DNA of 26,355 nt from an uncultured Planctomycetales bacterium (GTDB lineage: Bacteria; Planctomycetota; Planctomycetia; Pirellulales; S012-138), in NCBI GenBank assembly GCA_937982665.1, contig CALJLD010000225.1:1-26355 (forward strand). Reading direction: 5' to 3'. This document shows, one piece after another, positions 6,749 to 14,595 of the stretch. Numbering within the stretch: position 1 is the stretch's first letter; every line of letters starts with the position of its first letter. A model generated the notes under the pieces. It worked only from the letters and a program-made list of their open reading frames with translations. It was not told the DNA's origin and ran no database searches. Position numbers and translations under genes: made by a program.

Positions 6749-7935
6749 AGAATATCTACTGGAGACCTCGCAAGATTTCCCGCACGGCGCTGGTTTGGCT
6801 GACAGTTGCCGCCATCGGGGCGATGACCGTGCTGGAACTGGCTCCTGATCAACAAGTCGCCGGCCAACGCGAAGCCAAGCTCGAGGCATCGCGCCTGGCT
6901 GCCGTGGGCATGGACCTCATCAAAGCCGAACGGCTGCGCCGCGGTCATGACATCGTTACCGAGTTCGATCCCGGGGAGACCGGGATGATTGGCCAGAGCA
7001 TGTCTTTGGTCACCAGCGTGCCTGGGCATTTGGGCGCGAAGCAAACTTCCGTCAATCCCAACTTCGCCGCTGTTGTTGTTGAGATGCTGCAAGACTCCGG
7101 CGTCGCTGAAGGTGATCTCGTCGCCGTGGGTTGCTCAGGATCTTTTCCCGCGTTGAATGTTTGTGTGTTCGCGGCTTTGGAGACTTTGGGAGCCCGGCCC
7201 GTTGTGATTTCGAGCGCGGCGGCTTCCCAGTTTGGAGCGAACATCCCGGACTTGATGTGGGTGGACATGGAACGTGAACTTTTTGAATCGGGGCTCGTTT
7301 CCTTCCGCTCAGTCGCCGCATCGTATGGTGGCTATGAAGACCGAGGGCTCGGAATGTCCGATCAGTCCATCGAACTCATCACCGCGGCGCTGGATCGCAA
7401 TGAGTTGTCCAAGCTCGAATCGGATTCACTCGACGAAGCGATCAGCAAGCGGATGAACATCTACGAGCGCGAATCTCATGGCGGTAAGTACAAAGCCTAC
7501 ATCAATGTCGGCGGCGGCGCTTCTTCCGTCGGCAGGACTGAGGGAAAACACCTTTACGATCCCGGCATGAACGAAACACCAGACGCCGAGGCGCTGGCGA
7601 TCGACTCCGTGATGACGCGCTTTGCCGAGCAAGGTATCCCGCTTGTGCATCTCGTGCAGATCAAGCAACTCGCTGACCAATACGGTTTGCCGCAAAGCCC
7701 GGAACTTCGCCCGGAGCCGGGCACCGGAGGAATCTTCGTCCGCCAAACCTATGACCGCCCGTTGGCCGTGATCTTTCTGTGTGGATTGTCTTTTGTGCTG
7801 TGTGGGCTTGTGCTCACCGGCTTCCGTCGTCCGTTTGTTCGTCTCGCCGAAATGTTGCACCTTCATCGCCAGGCGCAGGGACCGCGTCTGACCGTTATGG
7901 CTGCGGAAACTCAGGGAGGAGAATTGATGGTCTAA
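6745..7935 (+). CDS. pgsW: Poly-gamma-glutamate system protein (PgsW type)
   Basis: 396 residues. It matches the family found next to pgsB and pgsC in planctomycetes and some other bacteria that lack the Bacillus-type PgsA. An N-terminal membrane anchor (residues ~14-32, ALVWLTVAAIGAMTVLEL) is followed by a long extracytoplasmic region with conserved-looking VGCSGSFPALNV, VVISSAAASQFGANIPDLMW and NVGGGASSVG segments. A second membrane helix (~339-360, PLAVIFLCGLSFVLCGLVL) precedes a basic cytoplasmic tail. The ATG at 6745 shares four bases with the pgsC stop, and GGAGG lies about ten bases upstream. Its biochemical role is not established; replacing PgsA in stimulation or export of the polymer is an inference from position. 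The operon ends here, with a hairpin terminator about 190 bases downstream. Confidence 0.85.
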   Translation: MKNIYWRPRKISRTALVWLTVAAIGAMTVLELAPDQQVAGQREAKLEASRLAAVGMDLIKAERLRRGHDIVTEFDPGETGMIGQSMSLVTSVPGHLGAKQTSVNPNFAAVVVEMLQDSGVAEGDLVAVGCSGSFPALNVCVFAALETLGARPVVISSAAASQFGANIPDLMWVDMERELFESGLVSFRSVAASYGGYEDRGLGMSDQSIELITAALDRNELSKLESDSLDEAISKRMNIYERESHGGKYKAYINVGGGASSVGRTEGKHLYDPGMNETPDAEALAIDSVMTRFAEQGIPLVHLVQIKQLADQYGLPQSPELRPEPGTGGIFVRQTYDRPLAVIFLCGLSFVLCGLVLTGFRRPFVRLAEMLHLHRQAQGPRLTVMAAETQGGELMV

Positions 7936-8126
7936 CCGGCGTCGGGGAAGAAGATTTCGAGGCCTTCTTTCCCAACGCGCCGGCTGCGTGAGGCATGGGC
8001 CCGGCGGCGGAACTCGCCACTTGCACCGCCGTCGGGCGTCTCCCAGGGAGGGGGAGACAAAATGGCTGAAGGGAGATCAGCCGCAATCTCACGCATAACC
8101 GCGGCATAAGCCAAGGTGCAATAAAG

Positions 8127-8168
8127 AACGCCACTTGCGGAACGCCAGGATGTTCCGCAGGTGGCGTT
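8127..8168. terminator. Bidirectional hairpin terminator between pgsW and the TetR gene
   Basis: A 17-base stem (AACGCCACTTGCGGAAC, 8127-8143, pairing with 8152-8168, one T-G pair, otherwise perfect) encloses an 8-base loop. It is followed by TGATTTT on the plus strand and by CTTTATT on the minus strand. It lies between two convergent transcription units, as expected for a shared terminator. The T-tracts are short, so strength is uncertain. Confidence 0.75.
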
Positions 8169-8224
8169 TGATTTTGGGGACTGCGTCGATTGATCTCGTG
8201 AGTTCGTCAACGAAAGTTGCCGCC

Positions 8225-8950
8225 TCACTCGTGCGGGCACATGAGGAACTTCCGCATCATCTCCGCCATTTCGCTGATGAAACGGCTGCGTCGGATTCGC
8301 AACTGACTCGCATGCGCAGTGTAGTTGAAAAGCACAAACTCCCGGCAAGCGGCGGCCAGCGTAAAGACAATCAGCCGGGCGGCTTCCTCCGGCTTGGGAT
8401 GGCAGATTTCCTTTCGCTTCCGCATGAGAATCTTCACCGCCACGTCGCGAGCGTGCTTCGCTGTTGCTCGCTCCCGGTCGCTCGTCGCGTCGGGAGTTTG
8501 CCGCATGTGCAAGGCAATTGTGCGAATCAGGCCACGGCGGTTCTCCATGCGCTCAACGCCCCGCTCAACCATGAAGTGGATGAGTTCGGACAGCGTCATG
8601 TCGCTCGTTTGCTCGGCCACCGCCTGTTCGTCGACTTGACTTAAGTCCTCTCGATAGCGGCGATAGAGTTCGCGCAGAACATCATTCTTGGACTTGAATC
8701 TCGCATAGAACGACCCCGTCGACACTTCCGCGGCTTTGACAATGTCCTGGACGGAGATGTCCTCGAAGAAACGTGTCTCCAGGAGTTCCTCGGTCGCATC
8801 CAGGATCTGCTCAAATCTCTCTCGCGTCCGGGCTTGTTGCGGCGCGCGGTGAGTTGACTGTCCTTTACGGATGTTGAGCGAAGGCTTGAGTCGCGGCATG
8901 AGATTGACGGTGTTTGCCTGGCAGTATTTGTTTGACTGGCCGGATCGCAT
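8225..8950 (-). CDS. TetR/AcrR-family transcriptional regulator
   Basis: Up to 241 residues. The TetR-type DNA-binding domain lies at about residues 40-90 (RERFEQILDATEELLETRF, then ISVQDIVKAAEVSTGSFYARF with the recognition helix and the family's SFYxRFKSKNDVLRELY ending). The remainder is an all-helical ligand and dimer domain without a recognisable subfamily. Two starts are possible: ATG 8950 or ATG 8899 (MPRLKPSLN). Neither has a good ribosome-binding site. ATG 8950 is directly at the edge of a palindrome holding a TATATT box, which would make the message nearly leaderless, so 8899 may be the true start. The gene is divergent from the serine hydrolase, and the shared palindrome suggests it represses itself and that gene. 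The inducer is unknown. Confidence 0.9.
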   Translation of the reverse strand: MRSGQSNKYCQANTVNLMPRLKPSLNIRKGQSTHRAPQQARTRERFEQILDATEELLETRFFEDISVQDIVKAAEVSTGSFYARFKSKNDVLRELYRRYREDLSQVDEQAVAEQTSDMTLSELIHFMVERGVERMENRRGLIRTIALHMRQTPDATSDRERATAKHARDVAVKILMRKRKEICHPKPEEAARLIVFTLAAACREFVLFNYTAHASQLRIRRSRFISEMAEMMRKFLMCPHE

Positions 8951-8951
8951 G

Positions 8952-8973
8952 AACTAGAATATAAGTTCTAGTT
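8952..8973. promoter_or_regulatory. Palindromic operator in the TetR / serine hydrolase divergent region
   Basis: AACTAGAA (8952-8959) and TTCTAGTT (8966-8973) form a perfect 8-base inverted repeat around six bases. TATATT boxes lie on both strands: plus 8973-8978, overlapping the palindrome edge and giving a ~25-base leader to the hydrolase, and minus 8963-8958, inside the palindrome. A dimeric repressor bound here would block both promoters. Size and place fit autoregulation by the adjacent TetR protein. The site is seen; the binding partner is inferred. Confidence 0.65.
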
Positions 8974-9009
8974 ATATTAAAGCATCTTCATCGGAAAGTG
9001 ACAAGTGCC

Positions 9010-10134
9010 ATGCATTCAGGAACCAGGCTCTCGCTGTGCGTTGCTCTCTTGCTGACTGTTGTCTTTGTAGCCCTAGCGCCTGAGTCGACTCTTGGGCAGC
9101 AGACAATCCCACCGCAAGAACAAGCGCAAGCCGCCGTCAAACAATTTCTGGATACCGCCGGCGATGTCGGATTTGCCATCGCCGTTTGGCAGGACAGTGA
9201 GATTGTCTGGTCAGAGCAGTGGGGCGAACGAGACAAGCAGCAGAAGTTGCCGGTGACCAGTGAGACGATGTTCCGCATTGGCAGCGTCACCAAAGTCATG
9301 ACCGCAACGGCAGCTGCCGCCATGGCGGAACACAATAAGTTCGATCTCGATAAGCCGATCAAGCAGTATCTGCCAGACATCCCCGCTCACCTGGCACCCA
9401 TCACGCCTCGGCAGATCGCAGGTCACCTCTCGGGAATTCGTCATTATGATCCTGAGCGAATTCAGCAAGAAATCCTGATTGCGGATCACTTTGATAATCA
9501 AGCCGCGGCGCTGAAACTCTTTGCCAGCGATCCGCTTGTGCATGATCCAGGTGACGCGTATTTCTATTCGACGCACGCCTTTACCGTATTGGGCGCCGCG
9601 CTGGAATCCGCCTCCGAGCAGAGCATGGCGGAGGTTCTGCGCGAGCGCATTCTTAAGCCAGCGGAAATGCGGCACACTTTTGCGGAACACAATGAGGAGT
9701 TTTCTGGCGAGCTGGCCGTTCCGTACGCCATCTATCAAGGTCAGGAGATCATTGTTCCGCATGTTGACAACAGTTGGAAGCTGGCCGGTGGCGGTTTGAT
9801 TTCCACACCGGTCGATCTCGCGAAATTCCTGGGAGCCGTTGCGGACAATCGGCTCGTCTCTGCGGAGACCTTGGCGATGATGTTGCAGGCGCAAAGCACA
9901 AACGCCGGTCAAAAGACCGGCGTTGGGCTGGGTTGGCGGATTGCAAAAGACTCTTCAGGGCGAACGCTCATTCATCATGGTGGTTCTGCTGCGGGTGGGA
10001 GGGCGTTTGTGCTGCTCTATCCAAAAGAGCGGATTGGTGTTGCCGCCTGCATGAACCTGGCTGCGGATGAGGTTCGTTTTGATGAGGAACTGATGCTTAA
10101 GGTCTTGAGTCCGTACCTGGCGGAATCCAAGTAG
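9010..10134 (+). CDS. Secreted serine hydrolase, class C beta-lactamase / penicillin-binding family
   Basis: 374 residues with a signal peptide (hydrophobic core LCVALLLTVVFVALA, likely cleavage after ESTLGQ). The serine beta-lactamase fold is shown by the SxxK motif SVTK with Ser92 and Lys95 (preceded by MFRIG), the second motif as Tyr186-Ser187-Thr188 (YST where most members have YxN) and the third as HHGGSAAG (His323-Gly-Gly). These proteins include class C lactamases, D-amino peptidases and esterases; the substrate cannot be told. The ATG at 9010 is preferred over the GTG at 8998, since GGAAAG at 8993 is correctly spaced only for the former. It is divergent from the TetR gene and likely controlled by it. 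A perfect palindrome is embedded in its coding sequence (9901-9924). It converges on the RTX-like gene with 20 bases between stops. Confidence 0.9.
   Translation: MHSGTRLSLCVALLLTVVFVALAPESTLGQQTIPPQEQAQAAVKQFLDTAGDVGFAIAVWQDSEIVWSEQWGERDKQQKLPVTSETMFRIGSVTKVMTATAAAAMAEHNKFDLDKPIKQYLPDIPAHLAPITPRQIAGHLSGIRHYDPERIQQEILIADHFDNQAAALKLFASDPLVHDPGDAYFYSTHAFTVLGAALESASEQSMAEVLRERILKPAEMRHTFAEHNEEFSGELAVPYAIYQGQEIIVPHVDNSWKLAGGGLISTPVDLAKFLGAVADNRLVSAETLAMMLQAQSTNAGQKTGVGLGWRIAKDSSGRTLIHHGGSAAGGRAFVLLYPKERIGVAACMNLAADEVRFDEELMLKVLSPYLAESK
9901..9924. repeat. Perfect palindrome with 10-base arms inside the hydrolase gene
   Basis: AACGCCGGTC (9901-9910) and GACCGGCGTT (9915-9924) are exact reverse complements separated by AAAA. 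The palindrome is in frame and encodes part of a linker between motif 2 and motif 3 (NAGQKTGV). Such a hairpin is normally intergenic, and no T-run follows it. Confidence 0.7.
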
Positions 10135-10154
10135 TCGGACACGTCAATCTGGAC

Positions 10155-11015
10155 TTAGTAGGCCGGGCCGAAGTCGTCGACTGCGTATTCGAACAAGAAG
10201 TCTTCGTCCATGGTCACTTGGTTCATGCCTTTGTAACGTCCGGTCCCCCAAGTAAGCTCCGCTGGCGTGACCCATCCGTCCCAAGCGTAGTTGATGCGAT
10301 CACCGTTGACGGTGTCTTCAATCCAGTCCTGTCCGTTGTAGATGTAGGTGTCAGTACCGATTCCGCCGTACATGAAGGTCCGCGGTGCGAGCAGTCCGCC
10401 TGATGGCTTGTTGTAGATGTCAACGATGTTGCCGACGAGTGTGTCATTCCCGCCGCGACCTCGGATGTCGCCAAAGCCGCTTGTGTTTTCGATGTAGTCG
10501 TTGCCGTCTCCTCCACTCACAAAGTCTTCGCCGGAACCTGTCTCGATCCAGGCATCGACATCCGTGGAAATCACAATGGTGTCATTGCCGGCCTTGGAAT
10601 CCACGACGATATAGTTAACTTGCGCCTTGGGAATGAAGTTGGTGTAAATCAGCTTGCCAGTTGAGTCGGTGAAGTCGACGCCCAGCCAGCTCAGGCTATT
10701 CAGTGATTCAAAGGTGCCTTTGATCTTCCAGCCCGTTTGCTTGCGAACGTGCCACGCGTTGGTTGTGTAGACGACGATGCGATCGCGGCCGCCGGTCCCG
10801 TTAATCAGCCAGGCCCCGTATTTGCCATCTGCGCTTTCCGGATAGAACTCAGCCATGCGACCGGAGAAGTTGATCAGGTTGCCGAAGCCGGAGTAGCCGT
10901 CGAAGTAGGGTCGGGTTTCCGGCCGTTGTGCGTTAGCGGCAGAAGCCGTCATGGTTCCGGCGACGGCGATCAGGATCAGGGCAATCAGACGAATTCGGTT
11001 GATGGAAGAACGCAT
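10155..11015 (-). CDS. Secreted protein with RTX-like (hemolysin-type) calcium-binding repeats
   Basis: 286 residues with a clear signal peptide (IRLIALILIAVAGTMTASAANAQ, cleavage near residue 30). The central part (about 137-196) carries repeats of the GGxGxDxUx type: DSKAGNDTIVIS, GSGEDFVSGGDGNDYI, FGDIRGRGGNDTLVG, and later MYGGIGTDTYIYNG. These form calcium-binding beta-rolls in hemolysin-type proteins. The array is short and irregular compared with RTX toxins, and no catalytic domain is recognised. The C-terminal ~60 residues are rich in aromatics and acids (MDEDFLFEYAVDDFGPAY). GGAG six bases before the ATG at 11015 supports the start. It has no adjacent type I secretion genes and uses a Sec signal instead. 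Likely a surface or extracellular protein; function unknown. Confidence 0.8.
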   Translation of the reverse strand: MRSSINRIRLIALILIAVAGTMTASAANAQRPETRPYFDGYSGFGNLINFSGRMAEFYPESADGKYGAWLINGTGGRDRIVVYTTNAWHVRKQTGWKIKGTFESLNSLSWLGVDFTDSTGKLIYTNFIPKAQVNYIVVDSKAGNDTIVISTDVDAWIETGSGEDFVSGGDGNDYIENTSGFGDIRGRGGNDTLVGNIVDIYNKPSGGLLAPRTFMYGGIGTDTYIYNGQDWIEDTVNGDRINYAWDGWVTPAELTWGTGRYKGMNQVTMDEDFLFEYAVDDFGPAY

Positions 11016-11267
11016 TTTGAACTCCAGCTCAGGATTGAAGAATCTTGCAGGTACACCAGCTCAAGGCTGCAACAAGGTTCCAAGCGGAGTCCCTCCCCAT
11101 CCGTTTCAGAAAATTTGGAAGAATCGGATATTTGCGTGTGATTGGCCCAAAAACGACGGGGCGAAGCGATTTTCGGCATGCCCCATTCCGGCGCTTTAAC
11201 GCCCTCTTCGTGTGTTTCAGCTGGCCCCAACGCCGCTAGAACGCTTTTCGAGTTCGCGTTCTGGATT

Positions 11268-11359
11268 GGTGGCCGAGGCTGGACGGAGTAAGCAAAGGAA
11301 GCCCAAGTTTCCGAAGGCGTCGCGCTCCGGGGCTTCCCTCCGGTCCAGCCCCGGCCACC
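11268..11359. repeat. Long imperfect inverted-repeat element
   Basis: The arm 11268-11288 (GGTGGCCGAGGCTGGACGG and two more bases) pairs with 11338-11359 with one mismatch and one extra base. Inside it, GGAAGCCC (11297-11304) pairs with GGGCTTCC (11330-11337). An 11-base direct repeat AACGCCGCTAG occurs at 11229-11239 and 11365-11375, on either side. The element is GC-rich, non-coding and ends 20 bases before the DinB gene stop, so it may also terminate transcription. The rest of the gap 11016-11267 shows only a weak hairpin (GGGGC/GCCCC, 11158-11184) and the start signals of the RTX-like gene. Confidence 0.7.
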
Positions 11360-11378
11360 GGAGAAACGCCGCTAGCAC

Positions 11379-11903
11379 TCAGGCGACCCGCTCTTTGATG
11401 ATCTCCAGGTGATGCGTGACGTGGCCCACCAGGCAATAGGCGATCGCCCGGACGGATAGGCTGTTGCCATCGGCCACGCCGACGTAATTCCAGGCTTTGT
11501 CGGGGATTCGCCGTAGGAACGCCAGGTTCGCCCTGCGATGTAACAGGAGTTCTTCCGTCAATTCCGGAAGCGTGACATCGTGGTAGTTGAGGCCGTCCAC
11601 GTAGACGTTTTGGTCCATGCCGAGAATTGGTCGCAAGTCATTGACCGCAAAGCGGTGAGCGCGATAGCCGAATATCTTCTCGACATCAATCATGTGCCCA
11701 AGGACTTGCTTGATTGTCCACGTCCGCGGCGGGTGCGGCACGCCAGCCTGATCCGCGGTCACCTGCCCTAGGCATTCCGCAATTGCGTGTTTCTGCTCGT
11801 GAAGATGCTGCAGGATATCGCCATCAGGAACTCGGTTGATGTACAGGCCGTAATATTCGGCGAATTCCGCGGCCCTGGGGCGAGGGAAGGTTGTTGCGCT
11901 CAT
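11379..11903 (-). CDS. DinB-superfamily (YfiT-like) protein
   Basis: 174 residues forming the four-helix bundle of the DinB/YfiT superfamily, metal-dependent proteins that include bacillithiol and mycothiol transferases. The metal triad is visible: His70 in VLGHMIDVEKIFGYR, then His161 and His165 in GHVTHHLEII, the classic HxxxH near the C-terminus. The typical TWTIKQVLGH segment opens helix 2. The protein lacks a clue to substrate; thiol transfer, hydrolase activity or stress functions are all known in this superfamily. No strong ribosome-binding site precedes the ATG at 11903. It appears to be transcribed alone, facing the inverted-repeat element downstream. Confidence 0.88.
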   Translation of the reverse strand: MSATTFPRPRAAEFAEYYGLYINRVPDGDILQHLHEQKHAIAECLGQVTADQAGVPHPPRTWTIKQVLGHMIDVEKIFGYRAHRFAVNDLRPILGMDQNVYVDGLNYHDVTLPELTEELLLHRRANLAFLRRIPDKAWNYVGVADGNSLSVRAIAYCLVGHVTHHLEIIKERVA

Positions 11904-12129
11904 GGATGTGTTTTTTGCAAGTCAGTGACTACTTGGGATAGTTACGCCGCTGGGTAAGAAGTTGGGTTAGCTTGGCATTGGTCGCAAACTTTGGCAAGCA
12001 ACCTGAGCCGGGAGTTGTGACGAGGGTTGTGGAAGCCGGTTTTTTCGCGGTTACGCCACGGCGATGCTATGCTCGTTTATGCTTGCCTGGCTCGCATATT
12101 GTCGAAACAGTCGCTCCACAAACCCTTGT

Positions 12130-12732
12130 ATGAAGAACCTTCGGCCAAGATTTGGCTTGCGATTCTCTTTGCGGGCATTGTGCGCGCTCGTAGTATTGGC
12201 GGCCGTCTTCTTTGCCTGGCTGGGCCATGAAGTGAAAGTTGCCCGGGAGCAGCGACTGGCAGTCGAGGCGATTCTCGCCTACGGCGGCGAAGTCACTTTC
12301 AACGGTTCGACAACACTTTCGCAATGGGACGAAGAGACGCGGGGTCAGCTGCCGTCACCGACGTGGTGGACGCAGCTCTTTGGCGAAGATCCACGATTGC
12401 GAGTGACGCAAGTTCGCATTTACGGGCGGGCAGGACCTAATTGGGCGGAGTTTGCGAAAATGGCTAGCGTTGTAACTGCCAAAGATGATTTCGCAATCGA
12501 AGAATTCACTAGCCGCGCGATTCTTTGTTTCTTTAACAAAGCGAAGGCTCGGGACGAGCGCTCAGCCAGTCCAAGTGCAAGAGACATTTTGGGTTGCATG
12601 TCGAAGCTGCGTGGTCTTGATCATATCAAGATCGACGATCCCGAAATCACGGAAGAACACAGGCAAACCATACGCGAGGCTCTGCCGAATGTCGTGATCG
12701 AAGTCAACCGTTTTATCGACGGGATATTCTGA
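12130..12732 (+). CDS. Membrane-anchored protein, paralogue of the next gene, without LRRs
   Basis: 200 residues from the ATG at 12130 (MKNLRPRFGLRFSLRAL). The N-terminus has a basic segment, then one membrane helix (LCALVVLAAVFFAWLGHEV), then AREQRLAVEAILAYGGEVTF, a module common at the start of planctomycete proteins. The same module opens the next gene (AREQRLAVESILAGGGGVSY), and both then have a W-TxLxGExPxL segment, so the two are tandem duplicates. Unlike its partner this one has no leucine-rich repeats; only a final IKIDDPEITEEHRQTIREALP segment resembles the terminal part of an LRR domain. Whether the repeats were lost or never gained is unclear. An in-frame extension to 12064 is possible but encodes an unusual cysteine-rich stretch and is not favoured. 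Function unknown. Confidence 0.7.
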   Translation: MKNLRPRFGLRFSLRALCALVVLAAVFFAWLGHEVKVAREQRLAVEAILAYGGEVTFNGSTTLSQWDEETRGQLPSPTWWTQLFGEDPRLRVTQVRIYGRAGPNWAEFAKMASVVTAKDDFAIEEFTSRAILCFFNKAKARDERSASPSARDILGCMSKLRGLDHIKIDDPEITEEHRQTIREALPNVVIEVNRFIDGIF

Positions 12733-12872
12733 GGCACCCGCACGCGGAATCTTCACTTCGCATTCATCAAAGATTCCCGAACCATCGCGATGATTTGCTC
12801 GCCCCTCCTGCGGCGATATCGCGTCGTCGCCACAATTGGCCGCCGGCTCATCTCACCGTTACGGCAGCTCTC

Positions 12873-13862
12873 ATGTCCCATGCAACACGGAAGTCAAAGC
12901 CTGGACGCCGGTTTCGCTTTTCTCTTCGCGCCCTGCTGATCATCTTCGCGCTGGTGGCCGCAGGCTTCGCCTGGATCAACTATCGGGTGAGTCTGGCCCG
13001 CGAACAAAGACTGGCGGTCGAGTCGATACTCGCTGGCGGCGGTGGCGTGAGTTATGCCGAGAGCTTTCAACCGGCGGCGCGTGGTATTGTTCGTGAAGGT
13101 GATCCCTTTCCCGGCAATTGGTATACCAACCTTTTGGGGGAGAACCCGCACCTGCAAATCAACGGCGCCGTTGTTGGCGACTTGCAGCAATCCAGGCGCG
13201 GCTTGCGCTCTTATCCGATCAATGGTGATCACAATCTGCAGTTCGTGCCCCAGCTGGCCAGCATTCAGTTCCTGGACGCGCGAGGGCAATCCGTCACCGA
13301 CGCAGGGCTTTGTCATTTGCAAAACGTGACAAGCTTGCAGAGGTTGAACCTCAGCAGTTCCGCCATCACGGATGACGGCATGGATTCGCTGGTTCACTTG
13401 GAGCAGCTGGAGATTCTGATTCTGACTGGCACGGTTGTTACTGATGCCGGCGTGAGTGTGATCTCGCAGTTGCCGAAGTTGCGGACGCTTAATCTTTCCG
13501 GCACACATGTCACCAGCGCGGTCTTGCAAGAGTTGCATTCCTTGCCCGACCTGCGGAATTTGATGTTGGATGACACGATTGTTGGAGGGCAACCGCCGGA
13601 GTCGCTCTCGCTGCCGCGGCTGGAAAGCTTGTCTCTCGCACGAACCAATGTTGGCGACGAATGGGTCCCGCTGATCGTGCAGCTGCAGCGACTCAAAGAG
13701 ATTGACTTCAACGGCACACAGCTCACGGATGCCGGTTTGCTGCAACTGGCCGAACTGCCCAACCTGCAGCTGTTGATCCTGGGCACCAATGAAGGCATCA
13801 CGGAAGAAGGCCGCGCCGCGTTCTACCAACTACGGCCTGAAGTTCAGGCGTTCAGCTTCTAG
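12873..13862 (+). CDS. Membrane-anchored leucine-rich repeat protein
   Basis: 329 residues from the ATG at 12873 (MSHATRKSKPGRRFRFSLRAL). A single membrane helix (~22-38, LLIIFALVAAGFAWI) is followed by the module AREQRLAVESILAGGGGVSY. From about residue 130 onward there are seven or so LRRs of the ~24-residue cysteine-containing/bacterial type, with repeats such as LQRLNLSSSAITDDGM, LEILILTGTVVTDAGV, LRTLNLSGTHVTSAVL, LKEIDFNGTQLTDAGL and a capping LLILGTNEGITEEG. LRR domains bind proteins or peptides; here the domain would lie outside the cytoplasmic membrane. The open frame extends upstream to a TTG at 12795, but the duplicate gene supports the later start. Planctomycetes carry many such proteins with no known function. 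Confidence 0.85.
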   Translation: MSHATRKSKPGRRFRFSLRALLIIFALVAAGFAWINYRVSLAREQRLAVESILAGGGGVSYAESFQPAARGIVREGDPFPGNWYTNLLGENPHLQINGAVVGDLQQSRRGLRSYPINGDHNLQFVPQLASIQFLDARGQSVTDAGLCHLQNVTSLQRLNLSSSAITDDGMDSLVHLEQLEILILTGTVVTDAGVSVISQLPKLRTLNLSGTHVTSAVLQELHSLPDLRNLMLDDTIVGGQPPESLSLPRLESLSLARTNVGDEWVPLIVQLQRLKEIDFNGTQLTDAGLLQLAELPNLQLLILGTNEGITEEGRAAFYQLRPEVQAFSF

Positions 13863-14001
13863 CGGCGGGACGTCGCGACGAGCTTTCGCTGCTCGCACAG
13901 AGTGATTCGCGCCGCATGTTGGGCGAATGTGCGATGGCGATCAACGCGGGAGCGGAAAGGCGAAGGCACTCGCCAGCCATCGGCAAATCTCAATCCTCAA
14001 G

Positions 14002-14073
14002 AGGCGCCGGCCGGATTCGAACCGGCGAATAGCGGATTTGCAATCCGCCGCCTTACCACTTGGCTACGGCGCC
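14002..14073 (-). tRNA. tRNA-Cys (GCA)
   Basis: The minus strand folds into a full cloverleaf of 72 nt: acceptor stem GGCGCCG/CGGCGCC, D arm GCC-loop-GGC with GTGG, anticodon stem GCGGA/TCCGC around loop TTGCAAA (anticodon GCA), a 5-base variable loop, and T arm GCCGG-TTCGAAT-CCGGC. The discriminator base is U, as usual for tRNA-Cys. The CCA end is not encoded (the next bases are CTT), so it must be added by CCA transferase. Confidence 0.96.
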
Positions 14074-14595
14074 AACGTATGCTGCCTTAGAAATTATGAA
14101 AACCGCGGAAGGTGGTCAAGCCTGCCGGTTGGGGTGAGTTTGTCGGGTTGCGGAACATCGCATCAGACTTGTCTGACACATGATCGCTGTTCGCGGTTCA
14201 GGCAAAATACTGGGGAGCGGTTCAGTCTCGTTCGGTGCTTTCGCACTTGCGATGCACTTATCACTTGATCCTTGGCTTTCCTGCGATCCGGACGAAAAGC
14301 ATTGCCTAACCGGCGCCTAACCTACAATCGGAGTTTCTGGCTTTGGTCTGGAAGGGAATTCCGCATCTTGGCTCCGCACGTCGAGTTAGCGACTTTCCGC
14401 CAGGGCCGTGGCGCGGGGAAAGTGTCGCCAACACCTGCCGAACTGGAAAACTTGACTAAGGTTACGCGGCCACCGTACTCGATGCATATTGCGGAGATTG
14501 CGGTCATGGACTGGCCCAAGTTTGAAAAGTTCAAAAAGGTGTCCGCCGGCCAAAACCCAGTTGGCAGGCCACCCTTTTTCGCGGAAAGGATGCCC
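14074..14595. other. Intergenic region between tRNA-Cys and the next gene
   Basis: About 520 bases without a supported gene. An open frame in phase with the next gene reaches back to 14272, but the residues before 14596 are basic and low in pattern, and the best ribosome-binding site belongs to the ATG at 14596. One perfect dyad, TCAGAC-TT-GTCTGA (14163-14176), might be a regulator site. TTGACT at 14453 is a possible -35 box without a good -10. Confidence 0.4.

Noticed and set aside
13863..14001. Possible terminator (GGCGA/TCGCC within CGATGGC/GCCATCG) after the LRR gene
   Set aside because: The stems are short and interrupted, and no T-run follows.
14272..14595. Longer version of the small helical protein starting at 14272
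   Set aside because: The extra ~108 residues lack pattern and the best ribosome-binding site is for 14596, although it cannot be fully excluded.
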